From: CAILUG01 sp903844415
GTDB lineage: Bacteria; Pseudomonadota; Gammaproteobacteria; Pseudomonadales; Pseudohongiellaceae
NCBI GenBank assembly: GCA_947477655.1
Contig: CANJTS010000001.1
Coordinates: forward strand, 1 to 64,000
Reading direction: 5' to 3'
DNA: 64,000 bases
The notes under the pieces are model-generated. The model was not told where the DNA came from and did not search any database. It saw only the letters and a list, made by a program, of their open reading frames with translations. Below are positions 53,297 through 62,241 of this stretch, in pieces. Numbering within the stretch: the first letter of the stretch is position 1; every line of letters begins with the position of its first letter. A program made the position numbers and the translations under genes.

Positions 53297-55068
53297 GGCA
53301 CCACCTCAATTGCATTCTGCGCCATACTCAACTCAGCAGCTGCAGCTGGCATTGCTGGCTCTTCAGAGACTTTAGGCTCTGTCAATACAGGTGTGACATT
53401 CAGTATTCGCATGGCTCCGGCGGCAATTTGTGCAAATACCGGAGCAGCTACAGCACCGCCGCCATATTCAGCTCCTTGCGGCTGATGAATGGTGATAACG
53501 GCAACAATTCGCGGATTATCTGCCGGCACAAAACCAGCAAACAATGATATGTAATTACTCTGGTCGTACCCCTTGCCCGCTTCATAGAACCATGTGGTGC
53601 CGGTCTTGCCCGCCACTTGATATAACGGAATATTAGCCTTTACTCCAGTGCCTCCCATGTCAGTACTAACCACTCCTTTGAGCATACTGACTATGGTTTC
53701 TGCTAGATCGGCAGCAATTACTCGCTCACCAGTGACTGGTGCGTCTAGCTTCACCAGTGATACTTGTTTACGAATACCACGATTGGCATATATCGCGTAG
53801 GCCTGCGCCAGTTGTAGAGGAGTGACTTGAAATCCATAACCATAAGCCAGTGAAGCTATATCCGCTTTGCTCCAGCGCGCGTGATTTGGCAACACTCCGG
53901 TTTCTTCACCCGGAAATCCCGTACTAAGACTCTGACCAAAACCAACCCGAGCCAACACAGCCAGCATTGGCTCTGGACCGATTGTTAAACCCACTTTTGA
54001 TGCACCCACTTGACTGGATTTGGCAATGATACGTGCCAGTGTGGAAGGGCCGTAATCCACCGGATCTTTAATTGTATTGCGATCTACAACTACGTAGCCT
54101 GGGCTGGTCTGTACGATAGAGTTAGTATCAAACAACCCACTTTCCAAAGCCGCTGTCATAGTAAAAGTTTTTACCGTGGAACCCGGCTCCAAGCGACTGA
54201 CTATGGCTCGATTAGTCAATTCACCCTCATCGAGACTGGTAAGGTTATTTGGGTTATATGAAGGCTGGCTCACCATCGCCAGCACTTCCCCGGTTACAGC
54301 ATCCAGCAGCGTTGCCGTACCACCACTGGCGCCCCGCATGGCCACCGCTTCTTTTAGTGTCTTGTAGGCTAGGAATTGCAGCCGCGAATCAATGCTCAGC
54401 ATCAGATCTTTGCCGGGCGCAGCTTCAGCATTAATTTTGACTTCACGGATAATGCCGCCTAGCCTGTCTTTGAGAACTTGGCGGGAACCTGGAACACCAC
54501 TCAACCAATCGTCATACGCCAGCTCCATTCCCTCTTGTCCGGCATCTTCTCCATTAGTGAGCCCAACCAGATGTACAGCAGCTTCTCCCATCGGATAAAA
54601 ACGTCGGTATTCTTCCTGTGAATACACACCAATGATACCAAGGTCGAGTACTGCCTTAGACTCAGCCGGCGACATTCTGCGTTTTATGTAAAGGAACTCC
54701 TTCTGGGCGCTATCTGCAATCCGCTTTTCCATGACTTCAGGATTGATGTCAATACTGAAAAATGCAGCAGCTCGCTCTGGCATTTGTTCTGGGTGTTGCA
54801 ATACTTCTTTGGGATTTAGCCACAATGATTGCACGGGCGAACTGATAGCCAAAGGTTGCCCATTTCGATCAACGATATTGCCGCGATTGGCAACAATTAC
54901 ATCATTACGAACCGTACGCGCATCACCTTCGCGCTGCAGAATGCTGTTGTTTATTACTTGTAGATCGACAATCTTCCATGCGATAACCAACAATAAGGAG
55001 ACAATACAAATACAAACCAGACTCAATCTCCAGATTGGCTGATAGGGCTCATTTATCGGCCTAGTCAC
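53293..55068 (-). CDS. ftsI: Septal peptidoglycan transpeptidase FtsI (PBP3)
   Basis: A 591-residue class B penicillin-binding protein. One membrane helix (about 14-36) is followed by the pedestal domain and the transpeptidase domain. The nucleophile Ser297 lies in STVK (297-300) and KTGTT at 488-492. The second motif, normally SxN, reads Ser351-Ser352-Gln353, an unusual Asn to Gln change; the codon is CAA. Residue after EPGSTVK is Thr, where Pro is common. It overlaps ftsL by 8 bases and murE by 4. Confidence 0.97.
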   Translation of the reverse strand: MTRPINEPYQPIWRLSLVCICIVSLLLVIAWKIVDLQVINNSILQREGDARTVRNDVIVANRGNIVDRNGQPLAISSPVQSLWLNPKEVLQHPEQMPERAAAFFSIDINPEVMEKRIADSAQKEFLYIKRRMSPAESKAVLDLGIIGVYSQEEYRRFYPMGEAAVHLVGLTNGEDAGQEGMELAYDDWLSGVPGSRQVLKDRLGGIIREVKINAEAAPGKDLMLSIDSRLQFLAYKTLKEAVAMRGASGGTATLLDAVTGEVLAMVSQPSYNPNNLTSLDEGELTNRAIVSRLEPGSTVKTFTMTAALESGLFDTNSIVQTSPGYVVVDRNTIKDPVDYGPSTLARIIAKSSQVGASKVGLTIGPEPMLAVLARVGFGQSLSTGFPGEETGVLPNHARWSKADIASLAYGYGFQVTPLQLAQAYAIYANRGIRKQVSLVKLDAPVTGERVIAADLAETIVSMLKGVVSTDMGGTGVKANIPLYQVAGKTGTTWFYEAGKGYDQSNYISLFAGFVPADNPRIVAVITIHQPQGAEYGGGAVAAPVFAQIAAGAMRILNVTPVLTEPKVSEEPAMPAAAAELSMAQNAIEVVP

Positions 55069-55390
55069 CTGAGAACACCACTACTTTATTCAGATCAGGC
55101 ACTTCCATTCCCAGTTCTGCGATAGCCATGTCCTCTACTTTACCTTGCGCCACCATAGAGCTCTGTTCCAGCAATAATTGTCCCCACTCGACTTGCAACT
55201 GATTACGCTTTTTTTCTTCAGCCTGAAGTGAATTTAACAAATGCCTGCTGGTAAAAGAGGTATAGACAACTGCCAAAGCCGAACCTGTTATTGCAAGCAA
55301 CAATAAACCGAAGGCAAGCCAGAACTTGAGCTCAGGAGCTGATTGTTCCTTCACCTGTTTGGCGCTTCTGGTACCGGGGAGGGTCATCAT
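55061..55390 (-). CDS. ftsL: Cell division protein FtsL
   Basis: A 109-residue bitopic protein. A cytoplasmic N-terminus (1-24) is followed by one membrane helix (about 25-46) and a periplasmic leucine-zipper-like coiled coil ending MEVPDLNKVVVFSGD. It partners FtsB and FtsQ and activates FtsWI. It starts one base after the rsmH stop and overlaps ftsI by 8 bases. Confidence 0.93.
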   Translation of the reverse strand: MMTLPGTRSAKQVKEQSAPELKFWLAFGLLLLAITGSALAVVYTSFTSRHLLNSLQAEEKKRNQLQVEWGQLLLEQSSMVAQGKVEDMAIAELGMEVPDLNKVVVFSGD

Positions 55391-55391
55391 T

Positions 55392-56345
55392 TCAGGCTAT
55401 TTTCTCCGCTACACGCAACATCGCACTACGGGCTCTAACATTGACGTCGCGCTCATCCGCACTTACCTTGATAGCCTTGCCCACCATTTTGAGTCGTGGC
55501 TTGAGCTGATCGTATGTAATAGGAACTCCTGGCGGGAAATCATCCCCTCGCACATTTTTCTGAATAAACTGTTTAACAAGTCGATCTTCCAAGGAGTGAA
55601 AACTGATGGCGACCATACGACCACCTACCACCAGCAACTCCAACATAACACCCAGAGCTCTCTCCAGATCTCCTAATTCATTGTTGATGAAAATACGGAT
55701 ACCCTGAAATGCACGAGTGGCCGGATGTTTGTGTTTTTCCCAAGCCGGGTGTGCTTGTTTGACAATTTCCGCCAATTGCAAGGTGCCAATAATTTTTTGA
55801 TCAGCGCGAGCAGCCACTATTGCGCGCGCCATTCGACGAGAAAACCGCTCTTCGCCATATTCATACATTACGCGAGCGATCTCCTCTTCAGCTGCGACCT
55901 GGATCCACTGTGCAGCACTGCTGCCTTGACTCGTGTTCATACGCATATCCAGCGGTCCGTCTTTCATAAAGCTAAATCCGCGCTCCGGGTCATCTAGTTG
56001 AGGCGATGAGACTCCGAGATCCAACAACACTCCTTGCACCGCCCTGCCCGGCTCCATTTCTTCTGCAAACTTTTGCATGTCTGCAAAACTGCCATGACAA
56101 ACGCTCACCCTTGCATCTCCTGCCTGCAATATATGAGCAGCTACGATTGCTTGTGGATCTTTATCTATTACCAACAACCGTGCTTTACTACTCAAACGCT
56201 CTAATACCAGCCGACTATGTCCACCTCTTCCAAAGGTTCCATCAATATAAAGTCCATCAGGATTCGTTATCAGCGCATCAACAGCTTGATGCAGCAGTAC
56301 AGCTTGATGATCATCAGTGGAGTTATGAGTTTCTACAGCGAAAAT
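55392..56345 (-). CDS. rsmH: 16S rRNA m4C1402 methyltransferase RsmH, start codon non-canonical
   Basis: RsmH N4-methylates C1402 of 16S rRNA in the P site. The C-terminal two thirds (LGVSSPQLDDPERGFSF, PATRAFQGIRIFINNEL, ISFHSLEDRLVKQF) are standard. The conserved N-terminal blocks HQAVLLHQAV and the SAM site YIDGTFGRGGHS are also encoded in frame, upstream of a TTG at 56195 that would wrongly cut them off. From the in-frame TAA within mraZ down to these blocks there is no ATG, GTG or TTG. The best candidate is an ATT at 56345, overlapping the mraZ stop and giving 317 residues (E. coli 313); an ATC at 56363 is another. The start is therefore uncertain. Confidence 0.9.
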   Translation of the reverse strand: MFAVETHNSTDDHQAVLLHQAVDALITNPDGLYIDGTFGRGGHSRLVLERLSSKARLLVIDKDPQAIVAAHILQAGDARVSVCHGSFADMQKFAEEMEPGRAVQGVLLDLGVSSPQLDDPERGFSFMKDGPLDMRMNTSQGSSAAQWIQVAAEEEIARVMYEYGEERFSRRMARAIVAARADQKIIGTLQLAEIVKQAHPAWEKHKHPATRAFQGIRIFINNELGDLERALGVMLELLVVGGRMVAISFHSLEDRLVKQFIQKNVRGDDFPPGVPITYDQLKPRLKMVGKAIKVSADERDVNVRARSAMLRVAEKIA

Positions 56346-56788
56346 CCTTTCAGTTTGTCCGATACGCCGGCTGCGTAACCACCGGTGTACAAGGTTTTTT
56401 GTTTACCTAACCAAGTTTCCTCGTTCCACAGCTCAAGCTTGTTTGATTGACCGACCAAGGCCACTTTTTTGTCGATACCCACCAACTCGCGCAACAATTG
56501 CGGCACTAGCACGCGACCACTACTATCGAGCTCCAGATAAGACGCATGGCCGATAATCAGGTATTTCATGTTAGCTTCAAGCGGATCGAAATCGGAAAGC
56601 CTGCTGACGTTGCGCGCAACTTCGTCAAAATCAGTTTCGGGATACAACATGAGTGATTGGCCGTGATGCTGCATGGTCAGCACCATCTTGCCCTGACAGC
56701 GCTGGTCAATCAGCTCGCGATAACGCGCAGGAATCGCCAGGCGACCTTTCGCATCCAACGCCACCATGTGTAATCCCGCTAACTGCAC
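56333..56788 (-). CDS. mraZ: Transcriptional regulator MraZ
   Basis: A 151-residue AbrB-fold protein with two MraZ repeats, each with the DXXXR motif (LDAKGRLAIPARYR near 13-26 and LDSSGRVLVPQLLR near 86-100). It forms rings that bind TGGGN repeats upstream of its own gene and represses the dcw operon. It is the first gene of the cluster and overlaps the probable rsmH start. Confidence 0.97.
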   Translation of the reverse strand: MQLAGLHMVALDAKGRLAIPARYRELIDQRCQGKMVLTMQHHGQSLMLYPETDFDEVARNVSRLSDFDPLEANMKYLIIGHASYLELDSSGRVLVPQLLRELVGIDKKVALVGQSNKLELWNEETWLGKQKTLYTGGYAAGVSDKLKGFSL

Positions 56789-56915
56789 TTTGCTTTCTCG
56801 CTACCCTGCCTAATGAAAAAAGTTTTGGAGTAGATTTCCGTTACCTTGACTCTAGTGACGACTCAACTTGCCCAAAATACTGCTTTGTTTATGGTGTTTT
56901 ATTCTTTTTACTTAA

Positions 56916-56941
56916 TCCCACTTTCTACCACTTTTCGCCCA
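56916..56941 (-). promoter_or_regulatory. MraZ box (three TGGKN repeats)
   Basis: On the minus strand TGGGC (56937-56941), TGGTA (56926-56930) and TGGGA (56916-56920) are spaced 11 and 10 bases apart, about one helical turn, 128 bases upstream of mraZ. MraZ binds direct TGGGN repeats with 5-base spacers. The middle copy deviates by one base. Confidence 0.82.
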
Positions 56942-57134
56942 CTTACCAATCACTATAATCCACTGTTTTACCGTTACGCAAGTGCTTATTGCCTTGTTTT
57001 AGAAGGAAAAAGGTAAAGCTGGAGCAAAAGAAATTGAAAGGGAGGAGATCTAAAAAACCAAAGACAAAGTATTACAAAAAGCTATGATCCATACTTAAAG
57101 TAATTTGTTAAGTTAAGAGCAGTGATGGGGGGCT

Positions 57135-57173
57135 AAAAAATATTTATTAGGCTCGCAGGAAAATTACCCGAGC
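57135..57173 (-). terminator. Possible rnpB terminator
   Basis: On the minus strand GCTCG (57169-57173) pairs with CGAGC (57151-57155), with further weak pairing, and is followed by CTAATAAATATTTTTT. The stem is imperfect and 13 bases after the rnpB 3' end. Confidence 0.45.
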
Positions 57174-57185
57174 ATTAAATTTGGT

Positions 57186-57540
57186 GAGTCGGCCGATAAG
57201 CCGGGTTCTGTCGTGGACAACCATTCATCTGGGATATGTGTCACCACATACCTCAAGCGGCCTACCCGGATCCGGTGCGAGCCACACCTAATGGATCCCT
57301 ATTTGGCCTTGCTCCAAGTGGGGTTTACCTAGCCATGGAATGTTGCCACCCATGCGGTGCGCTCTTACCGCACCATTTCACCCTTACCAACTCACGCTAG
57401 CGCGAACTGGCGGTTTATTTTCTGTTGCACTTTCCGTAGGCTCACGCCTCCCAGGCGTTACCTGGCACCTTGCTCTATGGAGCCCGGACTTTCCTCTATA
57501 GAAGTCAGAAACTCAACTACAGCGATTGTCTGGCCGACTC
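57186..57540 (-). ncRNA. rnpB: RNase P RNA (type A)
   Basis: This is the catalytic RNA that matures tRNA 5' ends. The 5' and 3' ends pair over nine bases (GAGTCGGCC at 57532-57540 with GGCCGACTC at 57186-57194), forming P1. Conserved blocks on the minus strand include GAGGAAAGTCCGGGCTCC, GGGTGAAA, GGTAAGAGCGCACC, GAGCAAGGCCAAATAGG and the 3' ACAGAACCCGGCTTATCGG. The gene lies between mraZ and rsmI, as in Pseudomonas. Ends are set by P1 and may be off by a few bases. Confidence 0.97.
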
Positions 57541-57614
57541 AACTAACATGATAGCGGCCTGGCCATAAAGAACCTAACAGTCTTTTTTTTAAGCCAATGA
57601 ATTTATCTAGGAAC

Positions 57615-58457
57615 TTAGACTGGCTGCTGCTTTAGCTCTAAAGCCATTGCGTACAAAATATTCTTTTTTTGACCGGTAATTTGGGCAGCAAGCGCACATG
57701 CTTGTTTTAAAGGTAATTCGTTAAGCAATATCTTAAGAGTATGAATGGAAGATTCGTCCACTTCTTGGCGCTTTGCCTGACAACCAGCCAGCACCAGAAC
57801 AATCTCACCTTTTTGCTGATTGGCATCACTCTTTACCCGCTCCAGCAATTGCAAAATTGTGCCAAACAAAATTGTTTCGAATGTTTTGGTCAGCTCACGA
57901 GCCATGGTAATTTCACGCTCGTCGCCAAAACACTTTTGGAGGTCAATCAGACATTCCATAATTCGATGAGGAGCTTCATAAAAAATCATAGTCCTCGACT
58001 CACTCTGCAAAGCTTGCAGTGTCGCCAAACGTGACGCAGATCTTGCCGGCAAAAAACCTTCAAAAGTAAATCGGTCCGATGCCAGGCCGGCACAACAAAG
58101 AGCCGCGATGACAGCACTTGGCCCCGGGATGGGTACTACCTTTAGGCCTTGTTTATGAGCCTGCCGTACCAAATGATATCCAGGGTCAGAAACCAGTGGA
58201 GTCCCCGCATCAGAAATCAACGCTATATCTTCTCCAGAATCGACACGGGCCAACAAGCGCTCAACTTGCTGGTCTTCGTTAAAATCATGATAAGCAAGCA
58301 TTGGAGTATCGATAGCAAACTGTTGGAATAAGATACGACTATGACGAGTGTCTTCAACTGCAACAATGGCCACATTGCGTAATACTGTTAGGGCGCGCTC
58401 GGTAATATCACCAAAATTACCAATCGGCGTTGCAACTATGTAGAGAGTTCCACTCAT
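57615..58457 (-). CDS. rsmI: 16S rRNA 2'-O-ribose C1402 methyltransferase RsmI
   Basis: A 280-residue tetrapyrrole-methylase-fold enzyme that methylates the ribose of C1402, the same base RsmH modifies. YIVATPIGNFGDITERAL, VEDTRHSR, ISDAGTPLVSDPGY and the FYEAPHRI block are all standard. It is 15 bases after the thioredoxin-fold gene on the same strand and upstream of rnpB. Confidence 0.98.
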   Translation of the reverse strand: MSGTLYIVATPIGNFGDITERALTVLRNVAIVAVEDTRHSRILFQQFAIDTPMLAYHDFNEDQQVERLLARVDSGEDIALISDAGTPLVSDPGYHLVRQAHKQGLKVVPIPGPSAVIAALCCAGLASDRFTFEGFLPARSASRLATLQALQSESRTMIFYEAPHRIMECLIDLQKCFGDEREITMARELTKTFETILFGTILQLLERVKSDANQQKGEIVLVLAGCQAKRQEVDESSIHTLKILLNELPLKQACALAAQITGQKKNILYAMALELKQQPV

Positions 58458-58472
58458 GGTTGCTCTTCCCGA

Positions 58473-59042
58473 TCAGACCGGTTCGTTTCCCGGTCGCCAT
58501 TTGATATTGCAACCAATACTTGGTTTTTGCTCATTAGTTAAGATCTCACCATTGATAGCAGCGTTAATTGCAGACCGTAATTCCTTGCCGTCTACCGGCA
58601 CATCATTACTTGGCCTACTACCATCAAGTTGACCTCGATAGATTAATTTGCGCTTCGAATCAAACAAATAAAAGTCGGGGGTACAAGCTGCATCGTACGC
58701 ATGGGCTACAGACTGGCTTTCATCCAACAAGTAAGGGAATGTATAACCAACCGACTTAGTTTCTTGCTGCATGTTCTGCATGTTGTCTGCCGGAACCGCC
58801 ACTATGTCATTACTGTTGATTGCAACAAAACCCACGCCCCGCTCCTGATAATCACGACCCATCTGCGCAAGTTGACTGCGGATATGTTTTACAAAGGGAC
58901 AGTGATTGCAAATAAAAGCGACCACCAACAATTTTTGTTGGGAAAAACTTTCCAGCCCCACCCAAGAGCCATCCGTGGCAGGCAGATTGAAGTTAGTAGC
59001 AGTTGTGCCAAGCGGAAGCATTCTGGAAGGTGTTAGAGCCAC
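58473..59042 (-). CDS. Thioredoxin-fold (AhpC/TSA-like) redoxin family protein
   Basis: A 189-residue protein with Cys45-Asn-His-Cys48 in VAFICNHCPFVKH, the signature of a widespread redoxin family annotated as thioredoxin-family or AhpC/TSA. No signal peptide is seen, so it is probably cytoplasmic. The GTG at 59042 is used: AGGA lies 5 bases upstream and VALTPSRMLPLG is the usual family N-terminus (ALTPSxMLxLG). An upstream frame to 59087 adds 15 residues that do not fit. It precedes rsmI and is divergent from lpoA. Physiological partner unknown. Confidence 0.85.
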   Translation of the reverse strand: MALTPSRMLPLGTTATNFNLPATDGSWVGLESFSQQKLLVVAFICNHCPFVKHIRSQLAQMGRDYQERGVGFVAINSNDIVAVPADNMQNMQQETKSVGYTFPYLLDESQSVAHAYDAACTPDFYLFDSKRKLIYRGQLDGSRPSNDVPVDGKELRSAINAAINGEILTNEQKPSIGCNIKWRPGNEPV

Positions 59043-59248
59043 GGGATTTCCTGATTTGTACCAGATAAGAATAAGGTATCTTGACACATTTGCGGTTTAT
59101 TTGAAAAACAGCACACATTTTTCACCGCGTGAATGATTAAGAAATACAAAGATATTTTGACTTGGCGTGCCAAAGCATGGGAAGGCTATTCACCTTGCGC
59201 TATACTGAAAGCAGCTTGCAACTTCACTTAATACTCTACTAACTCTTA

Positions 59249-61093
59249 ATGCTACCGGTCCAAGCAAATTATTTTTATCCAAGCCTACTAATCACAATTA
59301 TTTTGCTCAGTGGTTGTGGATCTGTACAAACACCGCAAATTGCTGTTGATACCACTACTACCATAAGCGCTGTTCCTGAAATAAAGAGTGTAACTGCTGC
59401 TGATCTACTTGATCAGGCGGCGGTAGCACCCTCTCCGCAATCAGAGCGCTTGTTGTTTGAAGCAGCACAACTAATGCAAATCCAAGGTGATTTGAAAGAC
59501 GCAACTGAAGTTCTCTCATTTATCAAACTTGAAGGGCTCGACAGCAACTTAACGGCTAGTATTCTACTTTTACAAGCAGAACTTTCTATAAGCAACAAAC
59601 AACCGACTCAGGTGATGAACACGTTGCGTGCCAGCAACTTTCCTAATCTGGAGCAACTGCAAGCCGCTCAAAAAATTCGTTATCACGAATTGCGCGCCAA
59701 GGCTCAGTTTGACATTGGGAATAAGCAACAAAGCGCTCTTGAAAGTATTCTATTGGATCCACTCTTAACAATTGAATTACAGCGTAACAACCATGAATTT
59801 ATCTGGCAGGCACTTTTCTCTCTACCTCTGTCGCAACTAAGAACGCAGGCAGTATCTGCCACAAACTTTGATGTCCGTGGCTGGTATCAACTAGCATTGA
59901 TTGGCCGCACTTCCAGCAACGATCTTGATCGACATTTGCTGGAAATTAATAATTGGCGTGCAGAGTGGTCGAGCCATCCTGCTGCCACTGTACTGCCGCA
60001 CGAACTTGAACTTATCGAAACTATTGCGAGAGATAAACCGCAGCACATTGCGCTGCTGTTACCGATGAGTACAACTGCAGGCACGATCGTCCGAGATGCG
60101 TTCATGAGTGCTTATTTCAATTTACAGGAAATTGGCGGACAAGTACCTGCCGTCAAAATTTATGACACAAACGGTGGCACAGATATCCGATCATTGCATT
60201 TGCAAGCACGCCAAGAAGGAGCCCAACTTATCATTGGTCCATTGTTAAAACAGGATGTCGCTTTATTACAAAAAGAAGCTGATCTCGGTGTGCCCACTTT
60301 AGCATTGAATAATGTTGAAGGTCAGACTCCTAGATCACCACTGCTCTTTCAATTTGCTCTTTCACCCGAAACCGAAGCACGTCAACTGGCAAACAAGGCT
60401 TGGCAGGATGGCCATCGCCGGGTGGCAGTGCTGAGCCCTCAGGATGAAGCTGGGAATGATTTTTATGCTCGTAAACGTGAAAGTTTTTTGGCCGAATGGC
60501 AACGATTGGGGGGGCAGCTCGTTGCCTTGGATATATACAAAGACAACTACACATCAACTATTGCCAGTATGTTGCTGCTCACTGCTAGTGAACAGAGAAT
60601 GAATGACTTGCAAGAACTAATCGGCAAACCAATCCAATTTGTACAACATCGACGACAGGACATTGATTTTATATATCTGGTTGCTCAACCAGCTCCTGCG
60701 CGTCAGATTGTTCCCAGTCTGGCATATTTATATGCTGCCGAAATTCCAATTTATGCGAGTCAGGACGTGTATTCCGGACTCTCACGGCCCGTAGAAGACA
60801 AAGATATTAACGGCGTCACTTTTGGAGACAGCCCCTGGCTTTTGCATGAAGAAGACTCTGGAATAACACAGACTCGTGATTTATTCCCTATGAACACAGC
60901 GCAAAATATGCGACTACAAGCATTTGGGATGGATGCTTTCACACTTTATCCGCGTTTGTTGTTATTAGAAAACTCGAGTACCACCAAAATTCCTGGCGCA
61001 ACTGGAATGCTTATGCTTGGCCCCAATAACAACATCGATCGAGAATTGATCTGGGTAGTTATTCGTAACGGCCTGGCTCAGGCAGAATTATAA
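59249..61093 (+). CDS. lpoA: Penicillin-binding protein activator LpoA
   Basis: A 614-residue outer-membrane lipoprotein that activates PBP1A from the periplasm. A short signal peptide with lipobox LLSGC (lipidated Cys23) precedes a TPR-like helical domain (about 50-250) and a C-terminal periplasmic-binding-protein-like domain (from IALLLPMSTTAGTIVRDAF near 270). It begins the lpoA-yraN-diaA-dolP run found in many gammaproteobacteria. Confidence 0.95.
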   Translation: MLPVQANYFYPSLLITIILLSGCGSVQTPQIAVDTTTTISAVPEIKSVTAADLLDQAAVAPSPQSERLLFEAAQLMQIQGDLKDATEVLSFIKLEGLDSNLTASILLLQAELSISNKQPTQVMNTLRASNFPNLEQLQAAQKIRYHELRAKAQFDIGNKQQSALESILLDPLLTIELQRNNHEFIWQALFSLPLSQLRTQAVSATNFDVRGWYQLALIGRTSSNDLDRHLLEINNWRAEWSSHPAATVLPHELELIETIARDKPQHIALLLPMSTTAGTIVRDAFMSAYFNLQEIGGQVPAVKIYDTNGGTDIRSLHLQARQEGAQLIIGPLLKQDVALLQKEADLGVPTLALNNVEGQTPRSPLLFQFALSPETEARQLANKAWQDGHRRVAVLSPQDEAGNDFYARKRESFLAEWQRLGGQLVALDIYKDNYTSTIASMLLLTASEQRMNDLQELIGKPIQFVQHRRQDIDFIYLVAQPAPARQIVPSLAYLYAAEIPIYASQDVYSGLSRPVEDKDINGVTFGDSPWLLHEEDSGITQTRDLFPMNTAQNMRLQAFGMDAFTLYPRLLLLENSSTTKIPGATGMLMLGPNNNIDRELIWVVIRNGLAQAEL

Positions 61094-61155
61094 ATTTCAG
61101 CTAAAATCTCTTTGTAAACTCGCGAGAAAGCCAAGTGAGATCATGGAGGATCTAT

Positions 61156-61530
61156 ATGAATACCAATTCTTTAACTCGTCCTGGCAGTATTGGTTTTAAT
61201 TTCGAATCAGTTGCCTTACGATATTTAAACACTCATGGCCTCGAACTAGTTGCACGAAATTACAGATGCACTCTTGGCGAAATAGACCTGATCATGCGAG
61301 ATGTAAATACAATTGTATTTGTGGAGGTCCGCTTTCGTGAAAATGAAAGTAGAGGTACAGCTGCTGAAACCGTTGAATACCGCAAACAACACAAAATCCG
61401 CAAGGCTGCGCAACATTTTCTTCTGGCTCATAAACAGCAAGAGCAATATTCTTGTAGATTTGATGTCTTGGGAATAACTATAGTCGACCAACAACTAAAA
61501 TTTAATTGGATCTCCAACGCTTTTCTCTGA
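61156..61530 (+). CDS. yraN: UPF0102 family protein YraN
   Basis: A 124-residue predicted PD-(D/E)xK nuclease-fold protein. GEIDLIMRD and FVEVRFRE carry the acidic residues; the final Lys of the motif is Arg, as in E. coli YraN. QHKIRKAAQHFL and CRFDVLGI complete the family pattern. The ATG at 61156 has GGAGGA 5 bases upstream, so I prefer it to the codon at 61135. Cellular role is not established. Confidence 0.93.
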   Translation: MNTNSLTRPGSIGFNFESVALRYLNTHGLELVARNYRCTLGEIDLIMRDVNTIVFVEVRFRENESRGTAAETVEYRKQHKIRKAAQHFLLAHKQQEQYSCRFDVLGITIVDQQLKFNWISNAFL

Positions 61531-61635
61531 TCTTTATAAAAACGCCATATCGCTTCCACATGGACATTCAGATTTATAGAGAGTTCATTTGCTTTCAAGT
61601 AGAATACAAAACATATTTACAGTTTTGGCGTAATT

Positions 61636-62226
61636 ATGAATTTACAGGACAGGGTCAAGCAGCATTTCACCGCCAGCATAGAAACCAAGATGCAAGCATT
61701 GGAAGTTCTTATTGGCCCTATAACAGCTGCTGGTGATGCGATGGTGCAGAGCCTGCTGTCAGATGGCAAAATCCTTGCCTGTGGGAATGGCGGGTCTGCC
61801 GGAGATTCCCAGCATTTTTCCTCCGAATTACTCAACCGATTTGAACGTGAACGCCCTTCTTTGCCTGCTATTGCCCTGACCACAGACACTTCCACACTGA
61901 CATCCATCGCCAATGATTACAGTTATACCGAAATTTTCTCGAAGCAGATTCGCGCCTTAGGTCGAACTGGCGATGTATTACTCGCCATTTCCACCAGTGG
62001 TAATTCTGCAAATGTTCTTGAAGCAATAAAAATGGCACATCAACGCGGACTTAGAGTTGTGACCCTTACAGGTAGGGATGGAGGAAAAATTCGGGAACTT
62101 TTGCACACTAAAGATATCGAAATTTGCGTACCGTCTTCGGTCACAGCACGTATTCAGGAAGTACATTTACTGGTGATACATTGTTTGTGCGATTTAATTG
62201 ACACTCAATTGTTTGGTAGCGAATAA
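61636..62226 (+). CDS. diaA: DnaA initiator-associating SIS-domain protein DiaA
   Basis: A 196-residue SIS-domain protein. CGNGGSAGDSQHFSSELLNRF and AISTSGNSANV are the sugar-phosphate binding blocks shared by DiaA and GmhA (sedoheptulose-7-phosphate isomerase). The position between yraN and a dolP-type lipoprotein gene argues for DiaA, which tetramerises and helps DnaA at oriC; a GmhA activity cannot be excluded. Confidence 0.9.
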   Translation: MNLQDRVKQHFTASIETKMQALEVLIGPITAAGDAMVQSLLSDGKILACGNGGSAGDSQHFSSELLNRFERERPSLPAIALTTDTSTLTSIANDYSYTEIFSKQIRALGRTGDVLLAISTSGNSANVLEAIKMAHQRGLRVVTLTGRDGGKIRELLHTKDIEICVPSSVTARIQEVHLLVIHCLCDLIDTQLFGSE

Positions 62227-62241
62227 ACTGGAGGAATTAAC

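Larger units (their letters stand above)
56789..57185. other. mraZ promoter region and rnpB downstream region
   Basis: 397 bases between mraZ and rnpB on the same strand. It contains the MraZ box (56916-56941) and a possible rnpB terminator (57135-57173). A purine-rich stretch on the plus strand (57000-57060) has no recognisable role. No gene is seen. Confidence 0.65.

Noticed and set aside
55392..56195. rsmH starting at TTG 56195
   Set aside because: This start would remove the SAM-binding motif DGTFGRGGHS, which is encoded in frame directly upstream.
59157..59206. lpoA promoter from TTGACT (59157) and TATACT (59201)
   Set aside because: The spacer is 38 bases, far too long for a sigma-70 promoter, and no better -35 is seen.
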